NCBI RefSeq assembly: GCF_022213955.1
Contig: NZ_JAKNTW010000029.1
Span: 1 to 50,106, forward strand
Length of the DNA: 50,106 bases
Reading direction: 5' to 3'
Source: Dolomitihabitans soli
GTDB lineage: Bacteria > Actinomycetota > Actinomycetes > Streptosporangiales > Streptosporangiaceae
Part shown: positions 18,800 to 27,428 of the stretch, one piece after another
Numbering within the stretch: position 1 is the first letter of the stretch
How the letters are laid out: the number at the start of each line of letters is the position of its first letter
Made by a program: the position numbers and the translations under genes
Notes under the pieces: generated by a model
Database searches by the model: none
Told to the model about the DNA's origin: nothing
The model's input: the letters and a program-made list of their open reading frames with translations, nothing else

Positions 18800-18842
18800 T
18801 CCTCAGCACTTCTAAAGATTCTTAACCTGTATAACAGATGTT

Positions 18843-18917
18843 TCATCCACATGGCAGAGTTCTATTCTCCAGAGATGCCCCAACGTGCGTGGTCCGGGTC
18901 ATCTACCATGTGGATGA
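18843..18917. promoter_or_regulatory. Paired inverted repeats in the GH16/IclR divergent promoter
   Basis: The 12-nt arms TCATCCACATGG (18843-18854) and CCATGTGGATGA (18906-18917) are exact reverse complements separated by 51 nt. They lie in the 156-nt region between the GH16 gene (minus) and the IclR gene (plus). The same CCACAT core recurs before the second IclR gene (see 23219-23296). They are good candidates for IclR binding sites that loop or bracket the divergent promoters. A short palindrome CTGT-ATA-ACAG (18827-18837) is nearby on the GH16 side. Confidence 0.6.
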
Positions 18918-18955
18918 CAATTCCGTGATGCGTCGATCGAGACAGGTGGAAGATC

Positions 18956-19765
18956 ATGGTTGCCCGCGTGACGACTCGCGAATCCGCAGGAGGCACGCAG
19001 AGCGTCGAGCGTGCGCTCTCCCTCCTCTCGGCCTTCACCGAGGAGCACCCCGAACGCCGCGTCTCGGAACTCGTCGCCACCACCGGACTCGGCCAGTCGA
19101 CCGTGTCGCGCCTGCTCGGCGCCCTGGTCAGCCTCGGTTACCTCGCGCACGACGAGCACAGCGGCCTCTACTCGGTCGGACCGCGCGTGATCACACTCGC
19201 CGGCATCGGGCTGAACCGCACGCCCGTGCACCAGCAGTCACGCCAGCTCGCCCAGAACCTCGCCGGCACCCTGGGACTGGGCGCCAACGTCGCCGAACGG
19301 CACGGTCACAGCCTGTTCTACCTGTGCAACTTCGAAGGCTCCGGCGCCCCCCGCCCCGCGACCCTGATCGGCCGCGGCGGGCCCCTGCACGCCACCGCCA
19401 TGGGCAAGGCGCTGATCAGCGAACTCCCCCGCCCGGAGATCGAAGAACTGCTCGGCGGCGCCTACGCCCGCTACACGCCGCACACGATCACCAGCCTCGA
19501 CGACCTCACCACCGCCCTCGACGAGGTACGCCAGCGCGGTTACGCCACCGAGTTCGAGGAACTGGCCTTCGGCCGCGCCTGCCTGGCCGCGCCCATCCGC
19601 GACCGCACCGGCCGCATCGTCGCCGCGCTGTCGGCCTCCGGACCGCTGTCGGCCATGAACCTCGCGCACCGCCAGACCGAACTGGCGATGACCGTCATCG
19701 AGTACGCCGACCAGATCTCCTCCGGCCTCGGCTACCACGCGACGATGACCGCCCTCCCCGGCTGA
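18956..19765 (+). CDS. IclR family transcriptional regulator (first)
   Basis: The 269-residue protein has an N-terminal winged helix (residues ~12-75, QSVERALSLLSAF, GLGQSTVSRLLGAL) and a C-terminal effector-binding GAF-like domain containing GPLHATAMGKAL, the typical IclR allosteric region. IclR proteins often control sugar-acid and aromatic catabolism. It is divergent from the GH16 gene and close in sequence to the second IclR at 23341, so the two probably arose by duplication. They may read different intermediates of one pathway. Confidence 0.93.
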   Translation: MVARVTTRESAGGTQSVERALSLLSAFTEEHPERRVSELVATTGLGQSTVSRLLGALVSLGYLAHDEHSGLYSVGPRVITLAGIGLNRTPVHQQSRQLAQNLAGTLGLGANVAERHGHSLFYLCNFEGSGAPRPATLIGRGGPLHATAMGKALISELPRPEIEELLGGAYARYTPHTITSLDDLTTALDEVRQRGYATEFEELAFGRACLAAPIRDRTGRIVAALSASGPLSAMNLAHRQTELAMTVIEYADQISSGLGYHATMTALPG

Positions 19766-19770
19766 CGTCC

Positions 19771-20376
19771 TCACTTCACCTCAGGTTGGGGCAGCCCACG
19801 TCGGGCGGCCATGGTCGCGAGCAGCGCGGGCAACGCGGGCACGAAGAACGGCAGCGCCGCGGGCGTCACGAACCATCCGCCCGCGACCAGGACGACGACG
19901 AGCCCCGCCACCCCCAGCGTCCCCGCCGGACGCCGCCACGCCACCTCCACCGTGACCAGCCACGCCCGGACCGGTGCCGGCTCCATATGCACCAGTACGG
20001 CGGGCAACTGCAGCAACGTGGCGAGATACAGCGACAACAGCACCGCCATCCCGTACACCAGGGGCGTGCCGCGAGCGGCCAGCAGGTAGAAGACCAGCAC
20101 CCACACGGTCAGCAGCGGCACGCCGAACGCCACCTGCGCGGAGAGCAGATGCCGGCGCCAGGCCGACCAGAAGTCCCGCCACATCCGCGGTGAACGGCCG
20201 CGGAGATGGCCGCGGAGCACCTCGTACAGGGCGAGCGTGCTCGGCGCCAGCCCACCCACGACCAGCCCCGCCAGCACGCCCAGGATCCACAGCAGGTTCA
20301 GCCCGGCCAGCCGTGCCGGCCAGTCGAGCCAGCCGTACAGACGGCCGAAACGGCCCCGCACCTCCACCTCAGGCAT
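19771..20376 (-). CDS. DUF624 (YesL-like) membrane protein
   Basis: The 201-residue protein has about five hydrophobic helices and the N-terminal pattern of DUF624. It includes LNLLWILGVLAGLVVGGLAPSTLALYEVLR and later VPLLTVWVLVFYLLA. Bacillus YesL and its relatives sit in polysaccharide-use operons next to ABC importers; their function is unknown. The ATG overlaps the SDR stop upstream (ATGCCTGA). It ends 5 nt from the convergent IclR gene. Positions 19869-19945 of this gene recur exactly at 30671-30747. Confidence 0.82.
   Translation of the reverse strand: MPEVEVRGRFGRLYGWLDWPARLAGLNLLWILGVLAGLVVGGLAPSTLALYEVLRGHLRGRSPRMWRDFWSAWRRHLLSAQVAFGVPLLTVWVLVFYLLAARGTPLVYGMAVLLSLYLATLLQLPAVLVHMEPAPVRAWLVTVEVAWRRPAGTLGVAGLVVVLVAGGWFVTPAALPFFVPALPALLATMAARRGLPQPEVK
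19869..19945. repeat. 77-bp exact repeat, copy A (inside DUF624 gene)
   Basis: This stretch is identical over 77 bases to 30671-30747 in the same orientation. Here it is part of an intact reading frame, so it is the probable source copy. The bases directly outside both ends differ between the two copies. Confidence 0.95.
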
Positions 20377-21097
20377 GGTCCTCCAGGCGCGCTCGCAGGT
20401 CGGCGCGGGCGAACGTGGCCGGAGAGGTGATGGACAGCCCGCCGTCGACCGGCAGCACCACGCCCGTGATCCCGGAGGCCGCCGGCCCGGCGAGGAACGC
20501 GACGGCCTCCGCCACCTCGACCGGCGTGATGGTCCGCCCGATCGGATAGCCGCCGGCCGCATCCGGCAGGGCGGCCCCGCCGACCATGCCGGGCGCGACG
20601 GCGTTCACCCTGACCCCGCGCCCGGCGACGTCCAGCGCCAGCTGGCGGACCAGCGCGTCGACCCCGCCCTTCGCCGCGGCGTACGCCGCCACCCACGGCG
20701 CGGCCAGGAACGCGTTCACCGAGGAGACCGCCACGATCGCACCGCCCGCACCGAGCAGGGGCAGCGCCGCCCTGGCGGTGAAGAAGAACGTGTCCAGGCA
20801 GCCCGCCAGCGCCGCACGCCACTGCGCGTCGGTGGTGCGGTCGGCACGGGCGACGGGCATCACACCCGCCGCCGCCACCAGCACGTCCAGACCGCCCAGC
20901 ACCTCCGCCGCCGCCCCGACCGCCGCGGTCGCCTGCTCCGGATCGGCGCAGTCGGCCACCAGGTCCGCGGCCAGCACGCCGAGACCCGACTCCTCCAGCG
21001 AGACGCCCACCACCCGGCCACCGCCGGCGGCGAATCGCTCGGCGATCGCCCGCCCGATCGGCGTGGACGCCCCGACCAGCAACACCCGCTCACTCAC
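20369..21097 (-). CDS. SDR family oxidoreductase
   Basis: The 242-residue classical SDR has VGASTPIGRAIAE for nucleotide binding, Ser in VSSVNAF and the Tyr-Lys pair in YAAAKGG, with VLPVDGG near the C-terminus. It should oxidise or reduce a sugar or sugar acid, given its place between an enolase-superfamily dehydratase and a DUF624 gene in the same direction. The GTG start overlaps the TGA of the upstream dehydratase gene. The exact substrate is unknown. Confidence 0.88.
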   Translation of the reverse strand: MSERVLLVGASTPIGRAIAERFAAGGGRVVGVSLEESGLGVLAADLVADCADPEQATAAVGAAAEVLGGLDVLVAAAGVMPVARADRTTDAQWRAALAGCLDTFFFTARAALPLLGAGGAIVAVSSVNAFLAAPWVAAYAAAKGGVDALVRQLALDVAGRGVRVNAVAPGMVGGAALPDAAGGYPIGRTITPVEVAEAVAFLAGPAASGITGVVLPVDGGLSITSPATFARADLRARLEDHA

Positions 21098-22224
21098 GTG
21101 GCCACCATTCTCTGCACCGCGTCCACGTCCACCTCGACCCCGAGACCCGGCCCCGAGGGCAGCGCCATGCCCGTCGCCGCCGGTTCGAGCGGGGTCGCCA
21201 GAATACGGTTGACGTCGGCGAACAACGTCGGATGGTACTCGAAGGCGAGCAGGTTCCCCGCCGCCGCGCACACGTGCAGCCCCGCCGCCACCGCGATGCC
21301 GAGCCCGGCCGAGTGGTGCGGGGCCACCGGCAGATGATGCGTCTCCGCGTACTGCGCGACGGCCAGCCCCTCCGTGATGCCGGTGCGCCCGACGTCCGGC
21401 TGAAGCAGCCCCACCGCCCGCGCCTCGACGAACGGGCGGAACTCCAGCCGGTGCCGCAGGCTTTCCCCCGTCGCGATCGGGATGTCCAGCCGCGCGGCCA
21501 GATCGGCGTGCCCCGCGACGTCCTCGAACGCCAGCGGCATCTCGAAGAACCACGCGTCCAGCGCCACCAGCGCACGCCCCAGGCGCAGCGCGTCCGCCAG
21601 GTCGTACACGCCGTGCACGTCGACGGCCACCCGCAGATCGTCGTGCACCGCGCGCAGCGCCTCGACACTGGCGATGTCGGCACGCACGCCGTACCCCAGG
21701 CCGACCTTCACCCGCCGCACCCCCCGCGCCACCCAGTCACGCGCCTGCGCCACCCGGTCGGCGTCCACCTTGCCGGGAAGACCGGAGACGTACGTGGGCA
21801 CGACGTCACGGTAGGCGCCGCCGAGCAACTGCACGACCGGCTGCCCGGTCAGCTTCCCCGCCAGATCCCACAGCGCGATGTCGACCGCCGCGAGGGCGTC
21901 GGCCTGGTGCCCGCCGAGATGCCCGCGCTCACGCATCAGGTCCCGCAGCCGATCGACGATCGGCCGTACGGCGAGCGGATCGGCGCCGATGAGCGCCGGC
22001 GTGAGCAGCCGCGCCACGATCTGCCCCGGGACTTCGGGCGCGACCGGAGCCAGCGCCTCCCCCCAGCCGCTCACACCGCCGTCGGTGACGATCCGCACGA
22101 CCAGCGTCTCCCGGCGGCTGCCATAGACGCTCAGCCACGGCGGGCTGGTGCGGTAGGCGCGCGCGGCGCCGTCCGGCCGCGGCAGGGACAACGGATAGAC
22201 GTCCACCCGCTCGATGGTGGCCAT
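21094..22224 (-). CDS. Enolase-superfamily dehydratase (mandelate racemase/MLE type)
   Basis: The 376-residue protein has the capping domain and the barrel of the enolase superfamily. The Mg2+ ligands are visible as Asp in VAVDVHG, Glu in FFEMPLAFED and Glu in IATGES. A conserved His lies in APHHSAGLG. The position of the barrel lysines reads RRVKVG. Members dehydrate sugar acids such as galactonate, fuconate or aldarates. With a DapA-family lyase just upstream in the operon it probably makes a 2-keto-3-deoxy or 5-keto-4-deoxy sugar acid. A second family member lies at 28281. Confidence 0.88.
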   Translation of the reverse strand: MATIERVDVYPLSLPRPDGAARAYRTSPPWLSVYGSRRETLVVRIVTDGGVSGWGEALAPVAPEVPGQIVARLLTPALIGADPLAVRPIVDRLRDLMRERGHLGGHQADALAAVDIALWDLAGKLTGQPVVQLLGGAYRDVVPTYVSGLPGKVDADRVAQARDWVARGVRRVKVGLGYGVRADIASVEALRAVHDDLRVAVDVHGVYDLADALRLGRALVALDAWFFEMPLAFEDVAGHADLAARLDIPIATGESLRHRLEFRPFVEARAVGLLQPDVGRTGITEGLAVAQYAETHHLPVAPHHSAGLGIAVAAGLHVCAAAGNLLAFEYHPTLFADVNRILATPLEPAATGMALPSGPGLGVEVDVDAVQRMVAT

Positions 22225-22225
22225 G

Positions 22226-23119
22226 TCAGGACTTCCTCCCCGCGATCGGCAGAACGGCCAGGATCTCCTCCGGCAGCGTGACCTCCAGCGGTTTCGCGGG
22301 CGACCGCACGACCGCGTGATCGATGATGCCGCGCCGTACCAGTACCTCCTTGTGCACCGCCCACGCGATGCCCGGCTGGAGACCGTGCACGATGAGCGGC
22401 AGCAGCTGCGTGAACGCGGCCCGCGCCGCCGCCCGGCGGCCCGCGTTCCAGTCGGCCAGGATCGGCGCGAGCAGGTCGGGGAACTCACACGCCGGCATCG
22501 TCCCGATCGACCCGCGCGCGTACTCGTCCAGCACGAACTGCGCGTTCATGCCCCCGAGCACGGCGAACGGCTCGTCGCCGAGCGCGCCGACCACCGCGCC
22601 GACCTTCGGCACGGTGGGGGGCGCCTCGACCTTCACCGAGGTGACGCCGGGGAGCTTGCTCAGCTCCACGATGAGCGAGGACGACATGGTGAGCCCGGTG
22701 GCGCCCGGCGCGTCCTGCACCATCACCTCCGCACCCACCTTCCCGAGCTGACCGTAGAAGTCGAGGAGCTGGTCCGGGCCGGGCCGTACCAGGGAGGGCG
22801 GCAGCACCATGAGCGTGCCCGCACCGCCCTCGACGGCTTCGCGGGCCTGCTCCAACGCCGTGACGGTCGACGTGCCGTAGACGCCGGCGACGACCGGCAC
22901 CGCCCCGCCCACCACATCGGTGACGTCGGCGAGGATGACGCGGCGCTCGGCGGCGGTCAGCGCGAAGCCCTCACTCGCCATGCCGAACACCGCCACCCCG
23001 TCCACGCCGCTGGCCAGCTCGAACTCGACGAGTCGCCGCAGCCCGGGGCGGTCGAGGGCGCCGCCGGGCAGGAACGGGGTGGCCAGGATGGGGACCAGGC
23101 CGTGGACGGTGTGGCTCAT
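22226..23119 (-). CDS. DapA-family lyase (KDG aldolase / 5-keto-4-deoxyglucarate dehydratase type)
   Basis: The 297-residue class I aldolase-type barrel has the Schiff-base lysine in VTSVKVEAPP and the family pattern FGMASEGFALT near the N-terminus. In a catabolic operon with sugar-acid dehydratases, the likely reaction is cleavage of 2-keto-3-deoxy acids or decarboxylating dehydration of 5-keto-4-deoxyglucarate to alpha-ketoglutarate semialdehyde. The start is the ATG at 23119, because upstream residues are arginine-rich and not family-like. It is the first gene of the operon running leftwards to the DUF624 gene. Confidence 0.87.
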   Translation of the reverse strand: MSHTVHGLVPILATPFLPGGALDRPGLRRLVEFELASGVDGVAVFGMASEGFALTAAERRVILADVTDVVGGAVPVVAGVYGTSTVTALEQAREAVEGGAGTLMVLPPSLVRPGPDQLLDFYGQLGKVGAEVMVQDAPGATGLTMSSSLIVELSKLPGVTSVKVEAPPTVPKVGAVVGALGDEPFAVLGGMNAQFVLDEYARGSIGTMPACEFPDLLAPILADWNAGRRAAARAAFTQLLPLIVHGLQPGIAWAVHKEVLVRRGIIDHAVVRSPAKPLEVTLPEEILAVLPIAGRKS

Positions 23120-23218
23120 GCGGTGCTGGGCTCCTCGGCGAGACGGCGGACGGCGTCCTGCCCGGCACCGGACCTGGGACATGAGCCCTCCGGCGACCAG
23201 GCATTCAGGACGGTGGCT

Positions 23219-23319
23219 TCCACATCACGAATCAGCATCTGACATCCGGATAAGGCTTGACCCTATGCAACATATGCGTAACTCTCCCACATAGTGCATG
23301 AAACGTTCAAGCCTTGATC
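23219..23319. promoter_or_regulatory. Divergent promoter region between the lyase and the second IclR gene
   Basis: This AT-richer stretch holds two CCACAT cores (near 23220 and 23287), like those before the first IclR gene. It also holds inverted arms AAGGCTTGA (around 23251) and TCAAGCCTT (around 23308), and the palindrome CATATG. A TTGACC near 23258 could be a -35 element for the IclR direction. It is a plausible regulatory hub for both the lyase operon and the ABC operon. Confidence 0.5.
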
Positions 23320-23340
23320 ATCACCCGATACGGAGCAGCG

Positions 23341-24150
23341 GTGGCATCGGACCCCGGCACCAACCAGAGCGTGGAGAGGGCCGCCACGATCCTCGCCGCC
23401 TTCCTCCACGGCGGACCGCTCCGCGTCTCCGACGTCGCCAGACAGGCCGGCCTCGGCCAGTCCACGACCTCCCGGCTCCTGGCCACGCTGGAATCACTCG
23501 ACTACGTCGAACGCGAGCCCACGAGCACCCTGTACCGCCTCGGGCCCGCCCTCATCACCCTGGCCGGCATCGCCGTCAACCAGAACCCGGTGCACCGCGA
23601 AGCCCGCCAGCCCGCCCAGAACCTGGCCGCGACCCTCGGCATGGGCGTCAACATCGCCGAACGCCACCACGACTCGCTGTTCTACCTCTGCAACTTCGAA
23701 GGCCGGCACGCGCCCCGATCCTCCGCCCTGATGGGCCAGCACAACCCACTGCACGCCACCGGCCTCGGCAAATGCCTCCTCCTCGGCCTCGACCCCGCAC
23801 GGCGCCGCACCCTGCTCCCCGACCTGCGCCCCTACACACGGCACACCCTCACCACACACGACGAACTCGACGACGCGCTCGACACCGCCGCCCGGCACGG
23901 CTACGCCACCGAGACCGAGGAACTCGCCCTCGGCCGAGCATGCATCGCCGCCCCGATCCGCAACCGATCAGGAACCGTCGTCGCGGCCATCTCGATCTCC
24001 GGCCCCCTGACCACGCTCGACCTCGCCGGCCGGGAACCCGACCTCGCCGGGACCGTCATCGAAGTCGCCGACTCGATCAGCGTCGGCCTCGGCTACCCCG
24101 GCCCGCCGCACACCTCTCCCCCACCACGCCAAAGGGAGCTCCACCCATGA
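23341..24150 (+). CDS. IclR family transcriptional regulator (second)
   Basis: The 269-residue paralogue of the IclR at 18956 has the same length and domain order: winged helix (QSVERAATILAAF, GLGQSTTSRLLATL) and effector domain (NPLHATGLGKCLLLG). GTG at 23341 follows CGGAG at the right distance; TTG at 23314 is a weaker alternative. Its stop overlaps the ATG of the ABC solute-binding protein, so regulator and importer are one operon and autoregulation would couple to uptake. It probably senses a sugar acid produced by this locus. Confidence 0.93.
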   Translation: MASDPGTNQSVERAATILAAFLHGGPLRVSDVARQAGLGQSTTSRLLATLESLDYVEREPTSTLYRLGPALITLAGIAVNQNPVHREARQPAQNLAATLGMGVNIAERHHDSLFYLCNFEGRHAPRSSALMGQHNPLHATGLGKCLLLGLDPARRRTLLPDLRPYTRHTLTTHDELDDALDTAARHGYATETEELALGRACIAAPIRNRSGTVVAAISISGPLTTLDLAGREPDLAGTVIEVADSISVGLGYPGPPHTSPPPRQRELHP

Positions 24151-25595
24151 TCCGCACAAGACGCACGCTGCACTGGGCGGCCGCGATGACGGCTCTCGCC
24201 CTGGCCGCCGCCGGCTGCAACCTCGTCGGCACGGGCAGCGACGTCGCCCCCACCGGCGCCGGCGTCACCATCACCGTCGCGCTCGTCCCCGACCCGCCCG
24301 GAGCAGGCGCGTTCTACCGCGAGCAGTTCGACGCCTTCCAGGCCGCCAACCCCGGCATCACCGTCAAAGTCATCGAGAACCCCTCCGACCAGCAACTCAG
24401 CGCCATCGAGCTGATGTTCCAGCAAGGCTCCCCACCGGACGTGTTCCGCGCCCAGGACAACGGCATGGACCGGATGCTCGAACGCGGCTGGGTGGCGCCA
24501 CTCGACACCTACGTCACCGAGGAGTTCATCGGCCGCTTCCCCGAAGGCTCAATGGAACCCGCCACCTCCGGCCTGCACCGCGACGGCGCGCTCATGAGCC
24601 TGCCGCTGGTGTGGGGCGACTGGTCCGCACTGCGCGTCTTCATCTACAACCAGGCGATCCTCAAGAAGAACGGCTTCGACGGCCCGCCCAAGACCTGGTC
24701 GGAGCTGGAGACCATGGCCACCGCCATCACCAAGAACGGCGGCGGCAAGACCTTCGGCTACTCACCCGGCGCGGCCACGGCCCCGGCGGTCGAGATGCTC
24801 GCCAACACGGCCGTGCCGTACTCCATCACCGCCCAGGGAATCGACTTCCGCACCGGCAAGGCGGCGACGGCCGACCCCGGCCTCGTCGAAGCCGTCGAAC
24901 TGCACCGCCGGATGCAGGCGGCCGACGTGATGATGCCCGGCTGGGAGAGCTGGGACGGCAGCCGCGCCTTCACCGAGTTCGCCGCCGGCAACCTCGCCAT
25001 GTACGCCAACGCGCCATGGAACGTCGCCGAGATCCGCAAACTCAACCCCGAGATCCAGATGGGCGTGACCACCATCCCGGTACCCGACTCCGGGCGCGGC
25101 GCCTACACGGCCCTCCCCCAGTCGTTCGGCCCGCTCTGGGGCATGTCCGCGAAATCCAAGCACCCCCAGGAAGCCTGGAAGGTCATGGACTTCCTGTCCT
25201 CGAAGAAATTCCACGAGGCCTACTACAAGACCTTCGGTACCTTCACCGCCCTCGAAGACGCCTGGAAGGAGCAGGCCTCGAAGAACCCCGACCAGAAGGC
25301 CCTGCTGGACGTCGCGGAGCAGACCCTGCGCCGCGCCCCCAATCCCAAGCTCGCCGACGAGGGCGGACGGGCCATCCTGACCGCCCGCGAAGCCAAGCCC
25401 GAACTCCGGCACATCGAAGCCGCCGTCGCCGCCATCGTCGGCGACAAACCCTTCCTGCCCGTCGCCAAGGACCTCGACAAGAAGATCGAGACACTGATCG
25501 ACCAGACCATCGCCGCGAGCGACGGCAAGGCATCGCGCAAGGACATCACCTTCGCCGGCTGGGACCCGCTCAAGCCGTACAGCCCGGAGCAGTGA
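24147..25595 (+). CDS. ABC importer solute-binding lipoprotein (family 1, carbohydrate type)
   Basis: The 482-residue protein has a lipoprotein signal peptide with lipobox LAAAGC (Cys24). The body resembles extracellular solute-binding family 1 proteins (FQAANPGITVKVI, FAAGNLAMYANAPWN, WGMSAKSKHPQEAWKVMDFL). It binds a carbohydrate or sugar acid outside the membrane and hands it to the two permeases downstream. The ligand is unknown. Neighbouring uronate-type catabolic enzymes suggest an oligouronide, uronic acid or GH16 product. Confidence 0.93.
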   Translation: MIRTRRTLHWAAAMTALALAAAGCNLVGTGSDVAPTGAGVTITVALVPDPPGAGAFYREQFDAFQAANPGITVKVIENPSDQQLSAIELMFQQGSPPDVFRAQDNGMDRMLERGWVAPLDTYVTEEFIGRFPEGSMEPATSGLHRDGALMSLPLVWGDWSALRVFIYNQAILKKNGFDGPPKTWSELETMATAITKNGGGKTFGYSPGAATAPAVEMLANTAVPYSITAQGIDFRTGKAATADPGLVEAVELHRRMQAADVMMPGWESWDGSRAFTEFAAGNLAMYANAPWNVAEIRKLNPEIQMGVTTIPVPDSGRGAYTALPQSFGPLWGMSAKSKHPQEAWKVMDFLSSKKFHEAYYKTFGTFTALEDAWKEQASKNPDQKALLDVAEQTLRRAPNPKLADEGGRAILTAREAKPELRHIEAAVAAIVGDKPFLPVAKDLDKKIETLIDQTIAASDGKASRKDITFAGWDPLKPYSPEQ

Positions 25596-25602
25596 ACACA
25601 CC

Positions 25603-26598
25603 ATGACGACAACGCAGTCCCGGGGCGGCACCGTCGCAGCGTCCTCGGCGCCGCCCCCGGCCCGCGGCGGTACCACCGTGCACCGGCCACCCCTGTTGCC
25701 ACGGCTCAGGAAACACTGGTGGAGCTACGTCTTCCTCATCCCGATGATCCTCCTCTTCGGCGCCTTCACCGTCTGGCCCATGATCGCCAGCTGGTGGTAC
25801 GCGTTCTTCGACTGGGACGGCGTCGGCGCCGCCACCGACTGGGTCGGCCTCGGCAACTTCACCGAAGTCCTCGGCAACGAGATGTTCTGGCAGGCGTTCT
25901 GGAACTCCTTCCTGTTCTCCGTCGTCGCCATCTGCGTCGAGATGCCGCTCGCCCTGCTCTTCGCCATCCTGCTCAACAACCACCGGCTACGCGGCCGCGA
26001 CCTCTACCGGCTCGCCCTCTTCCTGCCCGTCGTGGCCACCACAGCGGTCGTCGGCATCGTGTTCGCCGTCCTGTTCGACCCCGCGGGCGGAGTCGTCAAC
26101 GACACCCTCACCGGCCTCGGACTGATCGACCGGCCGATCAACTTCCTCGGCTCCACCACCACGGCGCTGCCGACCCTCATGGGCATCGACCTGTGGAAGG
26201 GCTTCGGCATCACCCTCATCTACTGGCTCGCCGCCCTGCAGACGGTCCCCAAGGAGATCTACGAAGCCTCCCGCATCGACGGCGCGAACAGTGGCCAGCA
26301 ACTGAGATACGTGACGCTCCCGATGCTGACGCCCATCGCCATCGTCATCCTGCTGCTGGTCTTCCAGCGCAGCCTCAACACCTTCGACCTCGTGCAGGCC
26401 ACCACCCAGGGCGGCCCCGTCCGCTCCACCGACGTGGTCCCCACCTACATCTACCGCTACGCCTTCGACCCCTTCATCCAGGCCCCCCGCTACGGCTTCG
26501 CCTGCGCGGCCGGCGTGGTCTTCGGTCTGCTCACCCTCGTGATCACACTCATGCAGGCGCCGCTGCTGCGGCACAGGTACAAGGCAGGTGCGGCATGA
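25603..26598 (+). CDS. ABC sugar importer permease 1 (MalF/UgpA type)
   Basis: The 331-residue protein has six membrane helices and the cytoplasmic EAA loop EIYEASRIDGANSGQQLRYV, which docks the ATPase. A proline-rich cytoplasmic N-terminus precedes the first helix (SYVFLIPMILLFGAF). It pairs with the second permease, whose ATG overlaps its stop. No ATP-binding subunit is encoded in the operon. Actinomycetes often share one MsiK-type ATPase among several such importers. Confidence 0.95.
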   Translation: MTTTQSRGGTVAASSAPPPARGGTTVHRPPLLPRLRKHWWSYVFLIPMILLFGAFTVWPMIASWWYAFFDWDGVGAATDWVGLGNFTEVLGNEMFWQAFWNSFLFSVVAICVEMPLALLFAILLNNHRLRGRDLYRLALFLPVVATTAVVGIVFAVLFDPAGGVVNDTLTGLGLIDRPINFLGSTTTALPTLMGIDLWKGFGITLIYWLAALQTVPKEIYEASRIDGANSGQQLRYVTLPMLTPIAIVILLLVFQRSLNTFDLVQATTQGGPVRSTDVVPTYIYRYAFDPFIQAPRYGFACAAGVVFGLLTLVITLMQAPLLRHRYKAGAA

Positions 26599-27428
26599 GA
26601 GCCTGGTACCGCCACCGGCTGAAGGCCTGGCACCTGTTCCTCATCCCGTTCTGCCTGCTCTGGGGCTACCCGTTCATCTGGATGATCTCCGCCGCCTTCA
26701 AGTCGCAACGCGAGATGCTGCTCGGCGGCCTGTCGATCATCCCCCAGGACTGGACCCTGCGGAACTTCCAGCGGGCCTGGACGACCGCGAGGTTCGGCGA
26801 CTACACGATCAACACCATCACCTACTCCGTCACCGTCGTGATCCTCGTCCTCCTCGTCTCCGCACTGGCCGGATACGCCCTCGCCCGCAAGGGACTACCC
26901 GGCAAGAAGGCGATCGTCGCCGTTCTCGTCGTCACCATGTTCATCCCCCACGGCTACACGATCATCCCGACGTTCCTCCTGGTGAACGGGCTGGGACTGA
27001 ACAACGGCCTGCTCGGCGCGGCACTCGCCCAAGCCGGGCCGGTACTCGTCGTGCCCGTCCTGCTGTTCATGGGCTTCTTCGCCGGAATCCCGAAGGAACT
27101 GGAGGAAGCGGCCAGAGTCGACGGCGCCGGCTACCCCAGGACCTTCTTCCAGATCATGCTGCCGCTCGCCAAACCGGTGATCGGGACCGTGGCCCTGATG
27201 CAGTTCATCAGCGCCTGGAACGCCTTCTTCATCCCGCTGGTGTTCACCCTCGGCCGCCCCGACCTCCGCACCCTCGGCGTCGGCATGTTCAACTTCTTCG
27301 GCCAGAACTCCACCGACTGGACCGGCCTCGCCGCCGGCGCCTGCATCGCCGTCATCCCCATCATCGTCGTCTTCCTGTTCCTGCAACGCACCTTCGTCGA
27401 AGGGATCGCCGGTGCCGTCAAGAGCTGA
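26595..27428 (+). CDS. ABC sugar importer permease 2 (MalG/UgpE type)
   Basis: The 277-residue protein has six membrane helices and the EAA loop ELEEAARVDGAGYPRTFFQI, followed by the LPLAKP segment. The N-terminus has the typical GYPFIWMISAAFKS. It starts within the stop of permease 1. The next gene (SMP-30) begins inside its 3' end, so import and catabolism are translationally linked. Confidence 0.95.
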   Translation: MRAWYRHRLKAWHLFLIPFCLLWGYPFIWMISAAFKSQREMLLGGLSIIPQDWTLRNFQRAWTTARFGDYTINTITYSVTVVILVLLVSALAGYALARKGLPGKKAIVAVLVVTMFIPHGYTIIPTFLLVNGLGLNNGLLGAALAQAGPVLVVPVLLFMGFFAGIPKELEEAARVDGAGYPRTFFQIMLPLAKPVIGTVALMQFISAWNAFFIPLVFTLGRPDLRTLGVGMFNFFGQNSTDWTGLAAGACIAVIPIIVVFLFLQRTFVEGIAGAVKS

